A DNA stretch of 64,000 bases, taken from NCBI RefSeq assembly GCF_014653945.1, contig NZ_BNAU01000009.1, positions 1 through 64,000 on the forward strand. Direction: 5' to 3'. Shown here piece by piece: positions 27,674-36,146 of this stretch. The position numbers were made by a program, and so were the translations under genes. Positions within the stretch are counted from its first letter, which is position 1; every line of letters begins with the position of its first letter. The stretch is from Amycolatopsis deserti (GTDB lineage: Bacteria; Actinomycetota; Actinomycetes; Mycobacteriales; Pseudonocardiaceae). Under the pieces are notes generated by a model, which was not told the DNA's origin, made no database searches, and saw nothing but the letters and a program-made list of their open reading frames with translations.

Positions 27674-27688
27674 AGTCCACAGTGGACT
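27674..27688. promoter_or_regulatory. Palindrome in the divergent promoter region
   Basis: AGTCCAC-A-GTGGACT is a perfect 7+1+7 palindrome between the small secreted-protein gene (start 27624) and the MFS gene (start 27783). Possible operator, but the inner CCACAGTGG also occurs inside coding sequence elsewhere in this window, so the evidence is weak. Confidence 0.3.
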
Positions 27689-27782
27689 GATCACGTCCGG
27701 GTGGTCCGTGCCACAACGGGGAATGCGAGCGCGATGTCCGGTGTTCGGTGTTGCCGGGTGGATCCGGTCGAGTGGAGGCGGT

Positions 27783-29000
27783 TTGAGCACGACAGCGGTC
27801 ACGGCACCGGCGAAGGTCAGACGGTCCCCCGGAACTCTGCGTTACGTGCTCATCCTCGGCGGGCTGTCGGCGTTCGCGCCGCTGTCGATCGACATGTACC
27901 TGCCCGCGCTCCCCCGGATGGCCGACGACCTGCACAGCTCGGCGCCGACGCTGCAGTTGACGCTGACCGCGTTCATCATCGGGCTGGCGCTGGGGCAGCT
28001 GATCGCCGGGCCGCTGTCGGACTCGCTCGGCCGCCGCCGTCCGCTGCTGGCCGGCCTGGCGCTCTACGCCGTCGCGTCGGTCCTGTGCGCGGTGAGCCCG
28101 ACCGCCGAACTGCTGGTCGCGGGACGGGCGGTGCAGGCCCTGGGCGCGGCCGCCGGGATGGTGATCGCGCGGGCGTGCGTGCGGGACCTGTTCGCCGGCA
28201 CCGCGATGACGAAGTTCTTCTCGATGTTGATGCTGGTCAGCGGCCTGGCGCCGATCCTGGCGCCGGTGATCGGCGGGCAGGTGCTGCGGCTGACGTCGTG
28301 GCGCGGGGTGTTCGTGGTGCTGGCCGTGTTCGGCGCGCTGCTGCTGGTGGCCGCGGCGCTGGCGATGCCGGAGACGCTGCCGGCGCAGCGCCGCCGGCCG
28401 GCCCGGATCGGCTCGACGCTGCGCGGGTACGCCGGACTGCTGCGGGACCGGTCGTTCGTCGGGTACGCGCTGTCGGCCGGGCTGATGTTCGCCGGGTTGT
28501 TCGCCTACATCTCCGCGTCGTCGTTCGTGCTGCAGGAGCTGTACGGGCTGAGCCCGCAGGAGTACAGCCTGGTGTTCGGCGCGAACGGGCTGGGGATCGT
28601 GATCGCCGGGCAGGTCAACGGGCGGATCGTGGGCCGGGTGGCCGAACGGACGCTGCTGACGGTCGGCCTGTGCGCCTCGGCGGCCGGCGGGATCGGGGTG
28701 CTGGTGGCGGCGGTGGCCGGGCTGCCGCTGCCGGTCCTGCTGGTGCCGCTGCTGGTGATGGTGTCGAGCATCGGGCTGGTCATGCCGAATGCGTCGTCGC
28801 TGGCGCTGGCCGAGCACCCGCACAACGCCGGGGCGGCGTCCGCGCTGCTCGGGGTGATGCAGTTCGTGGTCGGCGGGCTGGCCACGCCGCTGGTGAGCCT
28901 CGGCGACGAGGCGAGCGCGGTGCCGATGGGCGCCGTGATGGCCTCGTTCGCGGTGGTGGCGCTGCTGGTGTTCGGGACGCTGACCCGGCGGCGGGGCTGA
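27783..29000 (+). CDS. Bcr/CflA family multidrug efflux MFS transporter
   Basis: 405 residues, twelve membrane segments. Helix 1-2 region APLSIDMYLPALPRMADDL and loop GPLSDSLGRRRPLL are the Bcr/CflA signature, and GRAVQALGAAAGMVIARACVRDL is the typical helix 4-5 block. These proteins expel drugs such as bicyclomycin, florfenicol or peptides by proton antiport. TTG 27783 is chosen because GGAGG lies five bases upstream and the conserved part starts soon after; no ATG fits. One base after the stop begins a small membrane-protein gene, so the two are probably one operon. Confidence 0.92.
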   Translation: MSTTAVTAPAKVRRSPGTLRYVLILGGLSAFAPLSIDMYLPALPRMADDLHSSAPTLQLTLTAFIIGLALGQLIAGPLSDSLGRRRPLLAGLALYAVASVLCAVSPTAELLVAGRAVQALGAAAGMVIARACVRDLFAGTAMTKFFSMLMLVSGLAPILAPVIGGQVLRLTSWRGVFVVLAVFGALLLVAAALAMPETLPAQRRRPARIGSTLRGYAGLLRDRSFVGYALSAGLMFAGLFAYISASSFVLQELYGLSPQEYSLVFGANGLGIVIAGQVNGRIVGRVAERTLLTVGLCASAAGGIGVLVAAVAGLPLPVLLVPLLVMVSSIGLVMPNASSLALAEHPHNAGAASALLGVMQFVVGGLATPLVSLGDEASAVPMGAVMASFAVVALLVFGTLTRRRG

Positions 29001-29001
29001 G

Positions 29002-29394
29002 GTGCCCTACGTCTCGTCCCGCACGCCGAACTGGGCGGCGCGTCCCGCGTTGTTCCTCCTCGGCGTGCTTTTCGTCCCGCTCGGTGGGAGCCTCGTGCTC
29101 GACGGGCACGGCTTCGGGTTCGTGTTCGCGGCGATGGGTCTGCTGTTCCTGGTGACGTGGTGGTTCCTGCAGCCCGGGCAGCCCACCGCGCGGGCGCGGC
29201 GCCGGCAGCGGTGGGCGTGCTCGCTGAGCCTGGTGACCGCGGCGCTGGTGGTCACCGCGGTCGTGCTGTTCCTCGGCGCCGGCGCGCACCGGCCCACCTT
29301 CGCCGAACTGGCGCCCTCGATCGGCGCCGGCGTCCTCGCCGTCGCCGCGCTGGTCGCGCGCGTCGTGGTCGGTGTCAGCGGGCGACGGTCTTGA
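29002..29394 (+). CDS. Small four-helix membrane protein, hypothetical
   Basis: 130 residues with four hydrophobic segments (about 15-30, 36-55, 72-92 and 102-123) and a basic loop QPTARARRRQRWA between the second and third. Not recognised. GTG 29002 starts one base after the exporter stop, so translation is probably coupled. Its last 20 bases overlap the convergent gene ending at 29375. Confidence 0.7.
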   Translation: MPYVSSRTPNWAARPALFLLGVLFVPLGGSLVLDGHGFGFVFAAMGLLFLVTWWFLQPGQPTARARRRQRWACSLSLVTAALVVTAVVLFLGAGAHRPTFAELAPSIGAGVLAVAALVARVVVGVSGRRS

Positions 29395-29686
29395 CGATCC
29401 CGCCGTTGTCCGGGAAGTCCACTCCGCCACCGCACTCGAGCTTCGTGCCGTTCTTGAAGTAGACGGTGATGTCGCCCTTGCACTCGAACGCCTTGAAGCC
29501 CGTCCACGTGCGGGTGCCGGGCTGCAGGCACAGGGCGTCCTTGCCGAAGCGGCGGATGTAGCCCGAGTAGCCCTGGCCGCAGGTGGTGATGATGTCCGAG
29601 CCGGTCACGGGCGCCGGCGTGGCCGACGCCGGCACGGGCAGGGCGGCCGCGGTCGCGGCGACGGCCGCGATCAGGAGGGTGCGCAT
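29375..29686 (-). CDS. Small secreted protein, hypothetical
   Basis: 103 residues with a clear signal peptide (MRTLLIAAVAATAAALPVPA, cleavage near ASA-TP). The mature part of about 80 residues has four cysteines (C-G-Q-G, ALC, FEC, LEC), which may form two disulfides, and ends VDFPDNGGIVKTVAR. No known family. ATG 29686 follows GAAAGG. It lies 11 bases after a second secreted-protein gene on the same strand, and the two probably form an operon. Confidence 0.72.
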   Translation of the reverse strand: MRTLLIAAVAATAAALPVPASATPAPVTGSDIITTCGQGYSGYIRRFGKDALCLQPGTRTWTGFKAFECKGDITVYFKNGTKLECGGGVDFPDNGGIVKTVAR

Positions 29687-29697
29687 GTCGTGGCCTT

Positions 29698-30084
29698 TCA
29701 GTAGCAGCGGGCGGAGGAGATGGCGTACGTGTAGTTGTTCGACAGGTTCGAGGTCACGTCGAACGCGATCTCGTAGCCGATCGGCGGCTCGCCGAACACG
29801 TCGGTCCGCACCGTGTGCTCCTTGCCGGGCGCGATGACGCCCTTCCAGAGCTGCTTCTCGCGCGTCACGTCGCGGATCACCAGCGCCAGGCCGCGGTAGT
29901 CGTGGTTGTGGACCTTGATGTGGATGACCTGGTCGGCCGCCACGCCGGCGGTGGTGGTCCGGCCGCCCATGAGCGAGCCGCCGGCGCACACCTTCTCCGC
30001 GGCCGACGCCTGCGGCGCCACGAGCAGCGGGAGCGCCGCCGCGAGGGGCAGCGCGACGGCCAGGGTCCTGATCGATTTCCGCAT
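29698..30084 (-). CDS. Secreted beta-sandwich-like protein, hypothetical
   Basis: 128 residues with a signal peptide (MRKSIRTLAVALPLAAALPL to ASA, cleavage near residue 28). The mature 100 residues look beta-rich (IHIKVHNHDYRGLALVIRDV, then HTVRTDVFGEPPIGYEIAFDV) with one N-terminal and one C-terminal cysteine that may pair. Function unknown. It is the first gene of the pair with 29375-29686. Confidence 0.72.
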   Translation of the reverse strand: MRKSIRTLAVALPLAAALPLLVAPQASAAEKVCAGGSLMGGRTTTAGVAADQVIHIKVHNHDYRGLALVIRDVTREKQLWKGVIAPGKEHTVRTDVFGEPPIGYEIAFDVTSNLSNNYTYAISSARCY

Positions 30085-30233
30085 CCGGGATCTCCTTCGT
30101 CGGGTGTCCTGGCGCCGACGCTAGAGAGGTCTGGACCACCGGCGGAAGACTCGCGGCGGCCACAACCCGTGCGGTGGTCAAATCCGGACGTCCACGCAGG
30201 TCAGGGCTTTGACCACCGGGGCGGGTGGCCGAA

Positions 30234-31061
30234 TCAGCCGACCACCCGGACGTAGCAGTAGGCCGCGCGGGTGCCCGGCAGGAGCAGCCGGCCCGCGCTG
30301 TCGGCCATCTTGAAGTACACCTGGCAGTACCCGGGCTCGTCCGGCGCGCGCACCTCCACCGAGACGCGCACGGACTGGCCAGGCGGGGTCTCCGGGATGG
30401 GCACGACGGCAGGCGTCTGGCAGCCGTCGCCGGGGCCGAAGCCGCCCTCGCGGCGCAGCGAGCGGTCCACCCATGGCACGGTGCCGGTGTTGCGGAACTC
30501 CCACGTCTTGACGAACCGCGCGCCGGTCGGCACCACGGTGCCGTCGGGCACGGTGACATCCCCGGTGAACTCGGACGCGTCGCCGGGGACCAGCGGCGGG
30601 AGGGTGGCCGCCTGCGTCGTGACGGGTTCCGGCGTGCGCAGCACCGCGACCCCGGCGACGACGCCGATCGCCAGCACGACGGTCGCCGCGGCGGCGAGGA
30701 CCACCAGGCGGCCCCGGCGGCGCCGGACGGTGGACGGTTTCGCCGCGCCGACGCGGACGCGTTCCCAGTCGGCGCGCCAGCGGGCCCGGACCTCGTCCTC
30801 GTGCTCGCCGAGCACGCCGACGGCCAGGACGCGCACGAACTCCCAGGTGGTGTCCCAGGACGGCAGCCGCTGCCCGCGCGCGGCGGCCGAGAGGGCGGAC
30901 TTCGAGGCGAGCGCCCCCAGCTCGGTGCGCATGCGGTCGTAGGAGGGATCGCCCGCCGACCGCTTGAGGGCCCACAACCGGTGCGCGAACGCGGCCACCG
31001 GACCGGCCGCCGGATCCGGACAGCTGGCGACCCGGCCGCGCCTGGCGCCTTCGTTGATCAC
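30234..31061 (-). CDS. HTH, membrane anchor and NBR1-Ig-like domain protein
   Basis: 275 residues. Residues 15-95 resemble the XRE-like N-terminal domain seen in actinobacterial signalling proteins (FAHRLWALKRSAGDPSYDRM, LSAAARGQRLPSW, TWEFVRVLA). One membrane helix spans about 118-141 (LVVLAAAATVVLAIGVVAGV). The outer part, 165-275, is an NBR1-like immunoglobulin domain (FVKTWEFRNTGTVPWVDR, YCQVYFKMADSAGRLLLPG). The topology puts the DNA- or protein-binding domain inside and the Ig domain outside, suggesting a one-component envelope sensor. GTG 31061 start. The ligand is unknown. Confidence 0.82.
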   Translation of the reverse strand: MINEGARRGRVASCPDPAAGPVAAFAHRLWALKRSAGDPSYDRMRTELGALASKSALSAAARGQRLPSWDTTWEFVRVLAVGVLGEHEDEVRARWRADWERVRVGAAKPSTVRRRRGRLVVLAAAATVVLAIGVVAGVAVLRTPEPVTTQAATLPPLVPGDASEFTGDVTVPDGTVVPTGARFVKTWEFRNTGTVPWVDRSLRREGGFGPGDGCQTPAVVPIPETPPGQSVRVSVEVRAPDEPGYCQVYFKMADSAGRLLLPGTRAAYCYVRVVG

Positions 31062-31115
31062 GAGGATCGAGGGTATTGGCGCATTGCTCCGATCGGGTGG
31101 ATGTGCGGGTCAGGT

Positions 31116-32459
31116 TCAGCCGAGCAGGTGTCTCTCCCGCAGGTGCGCCAGTAGCTCGTCGCGGGGTGGGCCGGGTGGGGTCGGCGGGCCGAGTGCGGCC
31201 AGGATCTCCGCGATGCGGTCGTGCAGGGCGCGGTCCTCGTCGAACACCGCGACCCGGTCCAGCAGTCCGATCCGCCGGATGGTCCGGCGCAGCACCAAGT
31301 CGTCGTGCGAGGCCGCGGCCAGCGCGCCGGCGAAGGAGAACAGCGGGTAGTCCCCGTCGGGACGGGCGAGGTTCACCGGTTCACCACGCCAGCGCGCGGA
31401 CCGGCCCGCGTCGATGCCGCACGCGAGCGCGTGCCGCTCGCGGGCCTCGGGGCCGGCCTTCGCGCGGAAGCACGCCCCGAGGTCGTCGGGCGCCTCCGCC
31501 GCGGCATCGGCCAGGGCCCGCGAGTGGGCGAGCGCGAACGACAACCCGTAGGCGAAGGCCGGGTCGGTGTGGCAGAAGGCGTCCCCGACCGCGAGGAGCG
31601 CCGTCGAGCGGGTGTGGTCGACGTTGCGCAGGCCACCCATCGGCATGACGCCGGTGATCGGCTCGGCGAAGTCCGGCGCGGTCATCACGTCCAGCGGCGT
31701 GATCCGCGCGCAGGCCGCCTGCCAAGCCGGCTCGGACCGGAGCGCGCGCAGTTCCCGGTCCTCGCTCGGGGTCAGGATGATCACCGCGAACGTGCGGTTG
31801 TCGCCGCGGAAGGTGTTGAACCCGAGGTAGCCCAGGTCGCCGCGCGGGTTGAGCACCGGCGCGTCCAGGTATTCGGCGCCGGGCCGCAGGCGGAAGTAGC
31901 GGCAGTAGTAGACGGCGCCGCAGTCGGTCGGCTCCCCCGCGGCCTTCGGCCAGGCCGGCGGCCGCCGGTAACGGCCGAGCGCGTCCACCACGACGTCGCC
32001 GGGCACCGGCTGCCCGTCGGCCACCACCGAGCCGTCCTCGGAAAGCCCGTCGACGTGCACCCCGCCCCGCAGGTCGACGCCCGGTTCGGCGGCCACCGCG
32101 CGGCGCAGCGCCCACTCGATGAGCGGGCGGCGCGCCCAGAGGTAGAGCAGGTCTTCGTCGCCCGGTTCGCGGGGGCCGTGCAGCTTTTCGGTGAGGTCCT
32201 GGTCGGTCGCGCCGGCCTGCGCGAGCGAGGCGAGGACGTCCGGGGCCCACTCGGCCAGCAGCTTCCGGCCGCGGGGCAGGAACGTGTGGGGCTGGAAGTA
32301 GTGCGGGATGCCGCGGCGCTCCAGCGCGAACGCGCTCTCCGGAGGCCCGGCGGGATCGGGCGCGTCGCGCTCCAGCAGAACCGCGTCGTGCCCGGCCCTG
32401 GCCACCGCCAGCGCCGACGCGAGACCGGCCACACCGCCGCCCGCCACGACGAACCGCAT
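31116..32459 (-). CDS. FAD-dependent oxidoreductase, halogenase/hydroxylase-like
   Basis: 447 residues. The FAD motif GGGVAGLASALAVARAGHDAVLLERD is at residues 7-32 (written here across the fold), and the second FAD motif is in LLAVGDAFCHTDPAFAYGLSFALAHS, the GD block of class A flavoprotein monooxygenases. It lacks the WxWxIP motif of tryptophan halogenases, so a hydroxylase or geranylgeranyl-reductase-like enzyme is more likely. No biosynthetic cluster is adjacent. It is transcribed in the same direction as the ferredoxin-reductase-like gene upstream, separated by a hairpin. Confidence 0.8.
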   Translation of the reverse strand: MRFVVAGGGVAGLASALAVARAGHDAVLLERDAPDPAGPPESAFALERRGIPHYFQPHTFLPRGRKLLAEWAPDVLASLAQAGATDQDLTEKLHGPREPGDEDLLYLWARRPLIEWALRRAVAAEPGVDLRGGVHVDGLSEDGSVVADGQPVPGDVVVDALGRYRRPPAWPKAAGEPTDCGAVYYCRYFRLRPGAEYLDAPVLNPRGDLGYLGFNTFRGDNRTFAVIILTPSEDRELRALRSEPAWQAACARITPLDVMTAPDFAEPITGVMPMGGLRNVDHTRSTALLAVGDAFCHTDPAFAYGLSFALAHSRALADAAAEAPDDLGACFRAKAGPEARERHALACGIDAGRSARWRGEPVNLARPDGDYPLFSFAGALAAASHDDLVLRRTIRRIGLLDRVAVFDEDRALHDRIAEILAALGPPTPPGPPRDELLAHLRERHLLG

Positions 32460-32612
32460 CGCCCGACGCTAATTCCCGGCGACGCCCGGAACAACGCGTT
32501 CTTCACCCGGGCGCGGGGTCGAGGTCGCTGCCTTCGCGGCGGGGCCAGACGCCACGGCGCTGGTCCCGCGCGCCGACCGCAGGGGCCGCTGGGCGCACGA
32601 CCACGTACATTG

Positions 32613-32652
32613 CCCGCCTGCGGCGCGGGGAAGCCTCACGGCCGCAGGCGGG
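32613..32652 (-). terminator. Hairpin between two flavoprotein genes
   Basis: A 12-bp perfect inverted repeat (32613-32624 with 32641-32652) with a 16-base loop lies downstream of the minus-strand gene ending at 32696. There is no T-run. The surrounding 236-bp gap shows no gene. Confidence 0.5.
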
Positions 32653-32695
32653 ACCTTGGCGCAGGAGCGGAGAGCGGCACGGGCCCGCTCTGCGC

Positions 32696-33916
32696 TCACG
32701 CGAGCGCGGCCAGATCTCCCTCGCGAAGTTGGTCCGCCGTCACCTTCGTTTCGCCGTCGACCAGGGCCTTCAGCGCGTCGCCGTCGTCCCACATGTTCAC
32801 GTTCATCGCGGCCGTCACGTGGCCCTCGCGCAGCCAGAACGCGGTGAACTCGCGCTTGCCCAGGTCGCCGCGGACCACCAACTCGTCGCGCGAGGGGTCG
32901 GCCAAGCCGCGGTACTCGCAGCCGAGGTCGTACTGGTCGGTGAAGAAGTACGGCGTGCGCGTGTACTGCTCCTGCCCGCCGGCCAGGTTCGCCGCCACGT
33001 GGGCGCCCTGGTTCTTCGCGTTCGCCCAGTGCTCGACGCGCACGCGGCGTCCGTAGCGCGGGTGCCACTGCGCCGCGATGTCCCCCGCCGCGTACACCCC
33101 CGGCGCCGCCGTGCGCAGGGACGCGTCCACGGCCACCCCGCCCTCGTCAGCCAGTTCCAGCCCGGCCGCGTGCGCCAGGTCGACCCGCGGCGCCGCACCG
33201 ACGGCGACCAGCACCACGTCCGCGGGCAGCTCGCTGCCGTCGGCCAGCCGCACGCCCGCGACCCCGCTCGGACCACCGGTGACCCGCTCGATCCCGCTGC
33301 CCAGCCGCCACCGCACGCCGTGCTCGGTGTGCAGGTCGGCGAACACCTTGCTGATCTCCGGCCCGAGCGCCCACAGCGGCCCGGGCAGCACGTCGACCAT
33401 CGTGACCTCGGCGCCGTGGTGCCGCGCGGCCGCCGCGGCCTCCGTCCCGATCCAGCCCGTGCCGATCACCACCACCCGCGGCGAACCGGTGAACGCCGAA
33501 CGCAGGGCGAGCGCGTCGTCGAGGGTGCGCAGCGTGTAGACGCCGGGCAGGTCCACCCCGGGCACCGGCAGCGTCCGCGGCTGCGACCCGGTCGCCAGCA
33601 GCAGCCGGTCGTAGGAGTGCCGCCCGCCACGCGCGTCCAGCACCACCCGCGCCCCCAGTTCCACCCGCGTCGCGCTGGTGCCGGAGCGCAGGTCGATGCG
33701 GTTCTGCGCGTAGAAGTCGGCGTCCCGCACCCAGTCCGGCTCGTCGCCCTCGCCCAGCAGGATCCGCTTCGACAACGGCGGCAACTCGTAGGGCCGGTGC
33801 GCCTCCGCGCCGAGGACCACCACGTCCCCGTCGTAGCCGTTCTCGCGCAAGGCCGCCGCTGCCGACGCCCCGGCGAGACCAGCGCCGACGATCAAGATCC
33901 GCTTCGGCTCGGACAT
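32696..33916 (-). CDS. FAD/NAD ferredoxin (rubredoxin)-reductase-like oxidoreductase
   Basis: 406 residues, the usual size of oxygenase-coupled ferredoxin reductases. FAD motif GAGLAGASAAAALRENGY is near residue 11, the NAD motif GTGWIGTEAAAAARHHG near 152, and the second FAD block VYAAGDIAAQWHP is intact. The family C-terminal reductase domain (YFFTDQYDLGCEYRG) is present. It passes electrons from NAD(P)H to a ferredoxin or rubredoxin partner for P450s or oxygenases, but no such partner is adjacent. ATG 33916 follows GAGGAG. Confidence 0.92.
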   Translation of the reverse strand: MSEPKRILIVGAGLAGASAAAALRENGYDGDVVVLGAEAHRPYELPPLSKRILLGEGDEPDWVRDADFYAQNRIDLRSGTSATRVELGARVVLDARGGRHSYDRLLLATGSQPRTLPVPGVDLPGVYTLRTLDDALALRSAFTGSPRVVVIGTGWIGTEAAAAARHHGAEVTMVDVLPGPLWALGPEISKVFADLHTEHGVRWRLGSGIERVTGGPSGVAGVRLADGSELPADVVLVAVGAAPRVDLAHAAGLELADEGGVAVDASLRTAAPGVYAAGDIAAQWHPRYGRRVRVEHWANAKNQGAHVAANLAGGQEQYTRTPYFFTDQYDLGCEYRGLADPSRDELVVRGDLGKREFTAFWLREGHVTAAMNVNMWDDGDALKALVDGETKVTADQLREGDLAALA

Positions 33917-34049
33917 GGGCCGCTCCTCATCCGTGTGATCCGTGCCACCCGACGCTACTGCGGACATTTTTTCCGCGCCACCGCGTCACGCCGGCCCCGC
34001 TGGAGCGTCCCCTTGTCACCCGCAACACCACCGAGGGAAGGCGACGGAC

Positions 34050-34250
34050 GTGGCGGCTCGAGACGAATGGTCGATCAGCTGCCGGGACCTGGCCGGCAGG
34101 CGGCGTGACCTGACGGTGTTCGTGAGCAGCGGACGGGTGGTCCTGGTGGCGCCACCGGGCGAAGCCGCGGTGCTCGAACCGCTCGACGTCGGCCGGCTGC
34201 GCGCGGCACTGCGCGACGCCGTCGTCGTGGTCGGCGAACGGTCCCAGTAG
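34050..34250 (+). CDS. Small conserved-looking protein, hypothetical
   Basis: 66 residues beginning MAARDEWSISCRDLAGRRRD. It is predicted as two or three short beta strands (LTVFVSSGRVVLVAPPG) plus one helix (VGRLRAALRDAVVVV). GTG 34050 follows GGGAAGG; the longer upstream frame has no start signal. It resembles small proteins of unknown function I recall from Amycolatopsis relatives, without certainty. Its stop codon abuts the convergent GH172 gene. Confidence 0.65.
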   Translation: MAARDEWSISCRDLAGRRRDLTVFVSSGRVVLVAPPGEAAVLEPLDVGRLRAALRDAVVVVGERSQ

Positions 34251-35255
34251 TCACTCCAGATCCGCGACGGCCGCGGCGACGTCCACCGGCGGCACCGCCT
34301 GGGCCCGCTCGCACACCGTGAACGCGGCCGCGCAGTAGTCGTCGACGCGCTCGACCAGACCACCCCGGTCGGCGCCGATCTGCTGCAGCGTCACCCGCAG
34401 GTCCGTGCTGAACATGACCGGGTCGAGCACGTGCCAGCGGTAGAACCCGACGTACTTCGGGATCGGGCCGCGGCCGGACACCTCCAGCGGCGCACCCGCG
34501 TACAGCCCGGCGTGCGGGCCCATCCCCCACGCCGAACCGACGTAGTCCTCCAGCCCGGTCCCGCAGATCGTGGGGAACTCGCGGTCCCCGTCGCGGTAGA
34601 TCTTCACCTCGCCCTCGCCGTACCACTGGCCGCCGTCGATCGGCCGCACCCCGCCGACCCAGCCGAGGAACCGGCCCGGGCCGCGCAGCCCGTCGGTCAC
34701 CACGAAATCCCGCTTCGACACCGTCGGGTTCTCGCGGCGGAAGCCCACGTGCAGCCGGCCGGCCCCGGACTCGCCGAGCGTGTAGTCGATCTGGAAGTAC
34801 AGCACGATCGGGTCCGGGTTGCCGTTGACCAGGTCGATGTGGATGCGCTCGCCGAACGCCATCGGCAGGTAGCTGTTGAAGCCGCGGGCCTCCGGCATGC
34901 TGGTCAGCGCGCTGGCGTAGGCGACCGGGCGGCCGTGCGGCGAGCCGAAGAAGTCCAGGCAGGGCACCGAGACGCTGGGGTAGGACAGGCCGCCGTAGCG
35001 GACCTCGAGGTAGACGGCGCGCATGCGGGCCGGCCGGTCCGGCGGGAACGTCATCCAGATGTGCCGGATCGTGCCCGGCCCGGCGAGGTCGGCGAGGGTG
35101 ACGCGCTCACCGCCCTCGATGACCCGGCTGGGGGCGCCCTTGCGGCCGCCGCCGGCCCGGCCGCCCGCGCCGCGCTCTCCGGTGGGGTTTTCGAACGTGA
35201 CCGCCCGCGAGTCGAGCACGGGCGTGACGCGGGTCAGATCCGTGACGTCGAACAC
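34251..35255 (-). CDS. DUF2961/GH172-type glycoside hydrolase family protein
   Basis: 334 residues, intracellular (no signal peptide). Motifs of DUF2961, now glycoside hydrolase family 172, are SRVIEGGERVTLADLAGPGTIRHIW-like residues 43-67, PVSVPCLDFFGSPHG near 95-110, SYLPMAFGERIHIDL and GTGLEDYVGSAWG with acidic residues. Known members act on D-arabinofuranosides or fructose dianhydride, and mycolate-type walls contain D-arabinan, so a cell-wall arabinan role is conceivable but unproven. Divergent from the iron-box operon at 35315, so its promoter lies within 60 bp of the IdeR-like site. Confidence 0.85.
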   Translation of the reverse strand: MFDVTDLTRVTPVLDSRAVTFENPTGERGAGGRAGGGRKGAPSRVIEGGERVTLADLAGPGTIRHIWMTFPPDRPARMRAVYLEVRYGGLSYPSVSVPCLDFFGSPHGRPVAYASALTSMPEARGFNSYLPMAFGERIHIDLVNGNPDPIVLYFQIDYTLGESGAGRLHVGFRRENPTVSKRDFVVTDGLRGPGRFLGWVGGVRPIDGGQWYGEGEVKIYRDGDREFPTICGTGLEDYVGSAWGMGPHAGLYAGAPLEVSGRGPIPKYVGFYRWHVLDPVMFSTDLRVTLQQIGADRGGLVERVDDYCAAAFTVCERAQAVPPVDVAAAVADLE

Positions 35256-35295
35256 TCTGCCAAGGTAGGCATGGTCCGTACCGTTCGCCAGACTT

Positions 35296-35314
35296 GTAGG
35301 TTAGCCTAACCTCT
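35296..35314 (+). promoter_or_regulatory. IdeR/DtxR iron box
   Basis: GTAGGTTAGCCTAACCTCT matches the 19-bp IdeR/DtxR consensus (TTAGGTTAGSCTAACCTAA) with a perfect 7+1+7 core AGGTTAG-C-CTAACCT (35298-35312). It ends one base before the ATG at 35315, so the transcript is probably leaderless and is blocked by the iron-loaded repressor sitting on the start site. Confidence 0.9.
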
Positions 35315-36136
35315 ATGGCCCAGACCGTGGATCTCGTCGCCGAGCCGACCACCAGCACCCGGCTGCACGGTGACGGCCTGACGTTGGGGTACGACGGGCG
35401 GGTCGTCGCCGAAGATCTCTCGGTCACCATCCCGGACCGGTCGTTCACCGTCATCGTCGGGCCGAACGCGTGCGGCAAGTCCACGCTGCTGCGGGCGCTG
35501 AGCCGGCTGCTGAAGCCGCGGCGGGGCATGGTCTACCTGGACGGCGAGGTCATCACGTCGCTGCCGGCCAAGCAGGTCGCGCGCAAGCTGGGGCTGCTGC
35601 CGCAGAGCTCGATCGCGCCGGACGGCATCACGGTCGCCGACCTGGTGTCCCGCGGCCGCTACCCGCACCAGCGGCTGCTGCGCCAGTGGTCGCGCGAGGA
35701 CGCCGAGGTGGTCGAGCGCTCGATGGCCGCCACCGGCGTGTCCGAGCTGGCCGACCGCATGGTCGACGAGCTGTCCGGCGGGCAGCGGCAGCGCGTGTGG
35801 CTGGCGATGGCGCTGGCGCAGGAGACCGAGCTGCTCCTGCTCGACGAGCCGACCACGTTCCTGGACATCGCGCACCAGATGGACATCCTCGACCTGTGCG
35901 CGCAGCTGCACGCCGAGCAGGGCCGCACGCTGGTCGCGGTGCTGCACGACCTCAACCACGCGGCCCGCTACGCCACGCACCTGATCGCGATGCGCGGCGG
36001 CGAGGTCCTTGCGACCGGCACACCGGAGGAGGTCGTGACCGCCGAGCGCGTCGAGGAGATCTTCGACCTGCCGTGCTCGGTGATCCCGGACCCGGAAACC
36101 GGCACTCCGTTGGTCATCCCGAAGGCCCGCCGGTAG
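35315..36136 (+). CDS. Siderophore-type ABC transporter ATP-binding protein (FepC-like)
   Basis: 273 residues. Walker A GPNACGKST is near 52-60, Q-loop PQSS, ABC signature LSGGQRQRVWLAMALAQ, Walker B LLLLDEPTTFLD, and the H-loop in VLHDLNHAARYA. The C-terminus contains the TPEEVVTAERVEEIF stretch typical of Fe3+-siderophore importers. It powers ferric-siderophore uptake but no permease or binding-protein gene is adjacent, so partners are elsewhere. ATG 35315 directly follows the iron box and lacks a Shine-Dalgarno sequence. Ten bases separate it from the O-methyltransferase gene, suggesting an iron-regulated operon. Confidence 0.94.
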   Translation: MAQTVDLVAEPTTSTRLHGDGLTLGYDGRVVAEDLSVTIPDRSFTVIVGPNACGKSTLLRALSRLLKPRRGMVYLDGEVITSLPAKQVARKLGLLPQSSIAPDGITVADLVSRGRYPHQRLLRQWSREDAEVVERSMAATGVSELADRMVDELSGGQRQRVWLAMALAQETELLLLDEPTTFLDIAHQMDILDLCAQLHAEQGRTLVAVLHDLNHAARYATHLIAMRGGEVLATGTPEEVVTAERVEEIFDLPCSVIPDPETGTPLVIPKARR

Positions 36137-36146
36137 TTTCGGCCCT

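Noticed and set aside
27674-27688. CCACAGTGG-centred palindrome as a specific operator
   Set aside because: The same core occurs within coding genes (for example near 18191 and 50151), so it is not specific; kept only as a low-confidence site.
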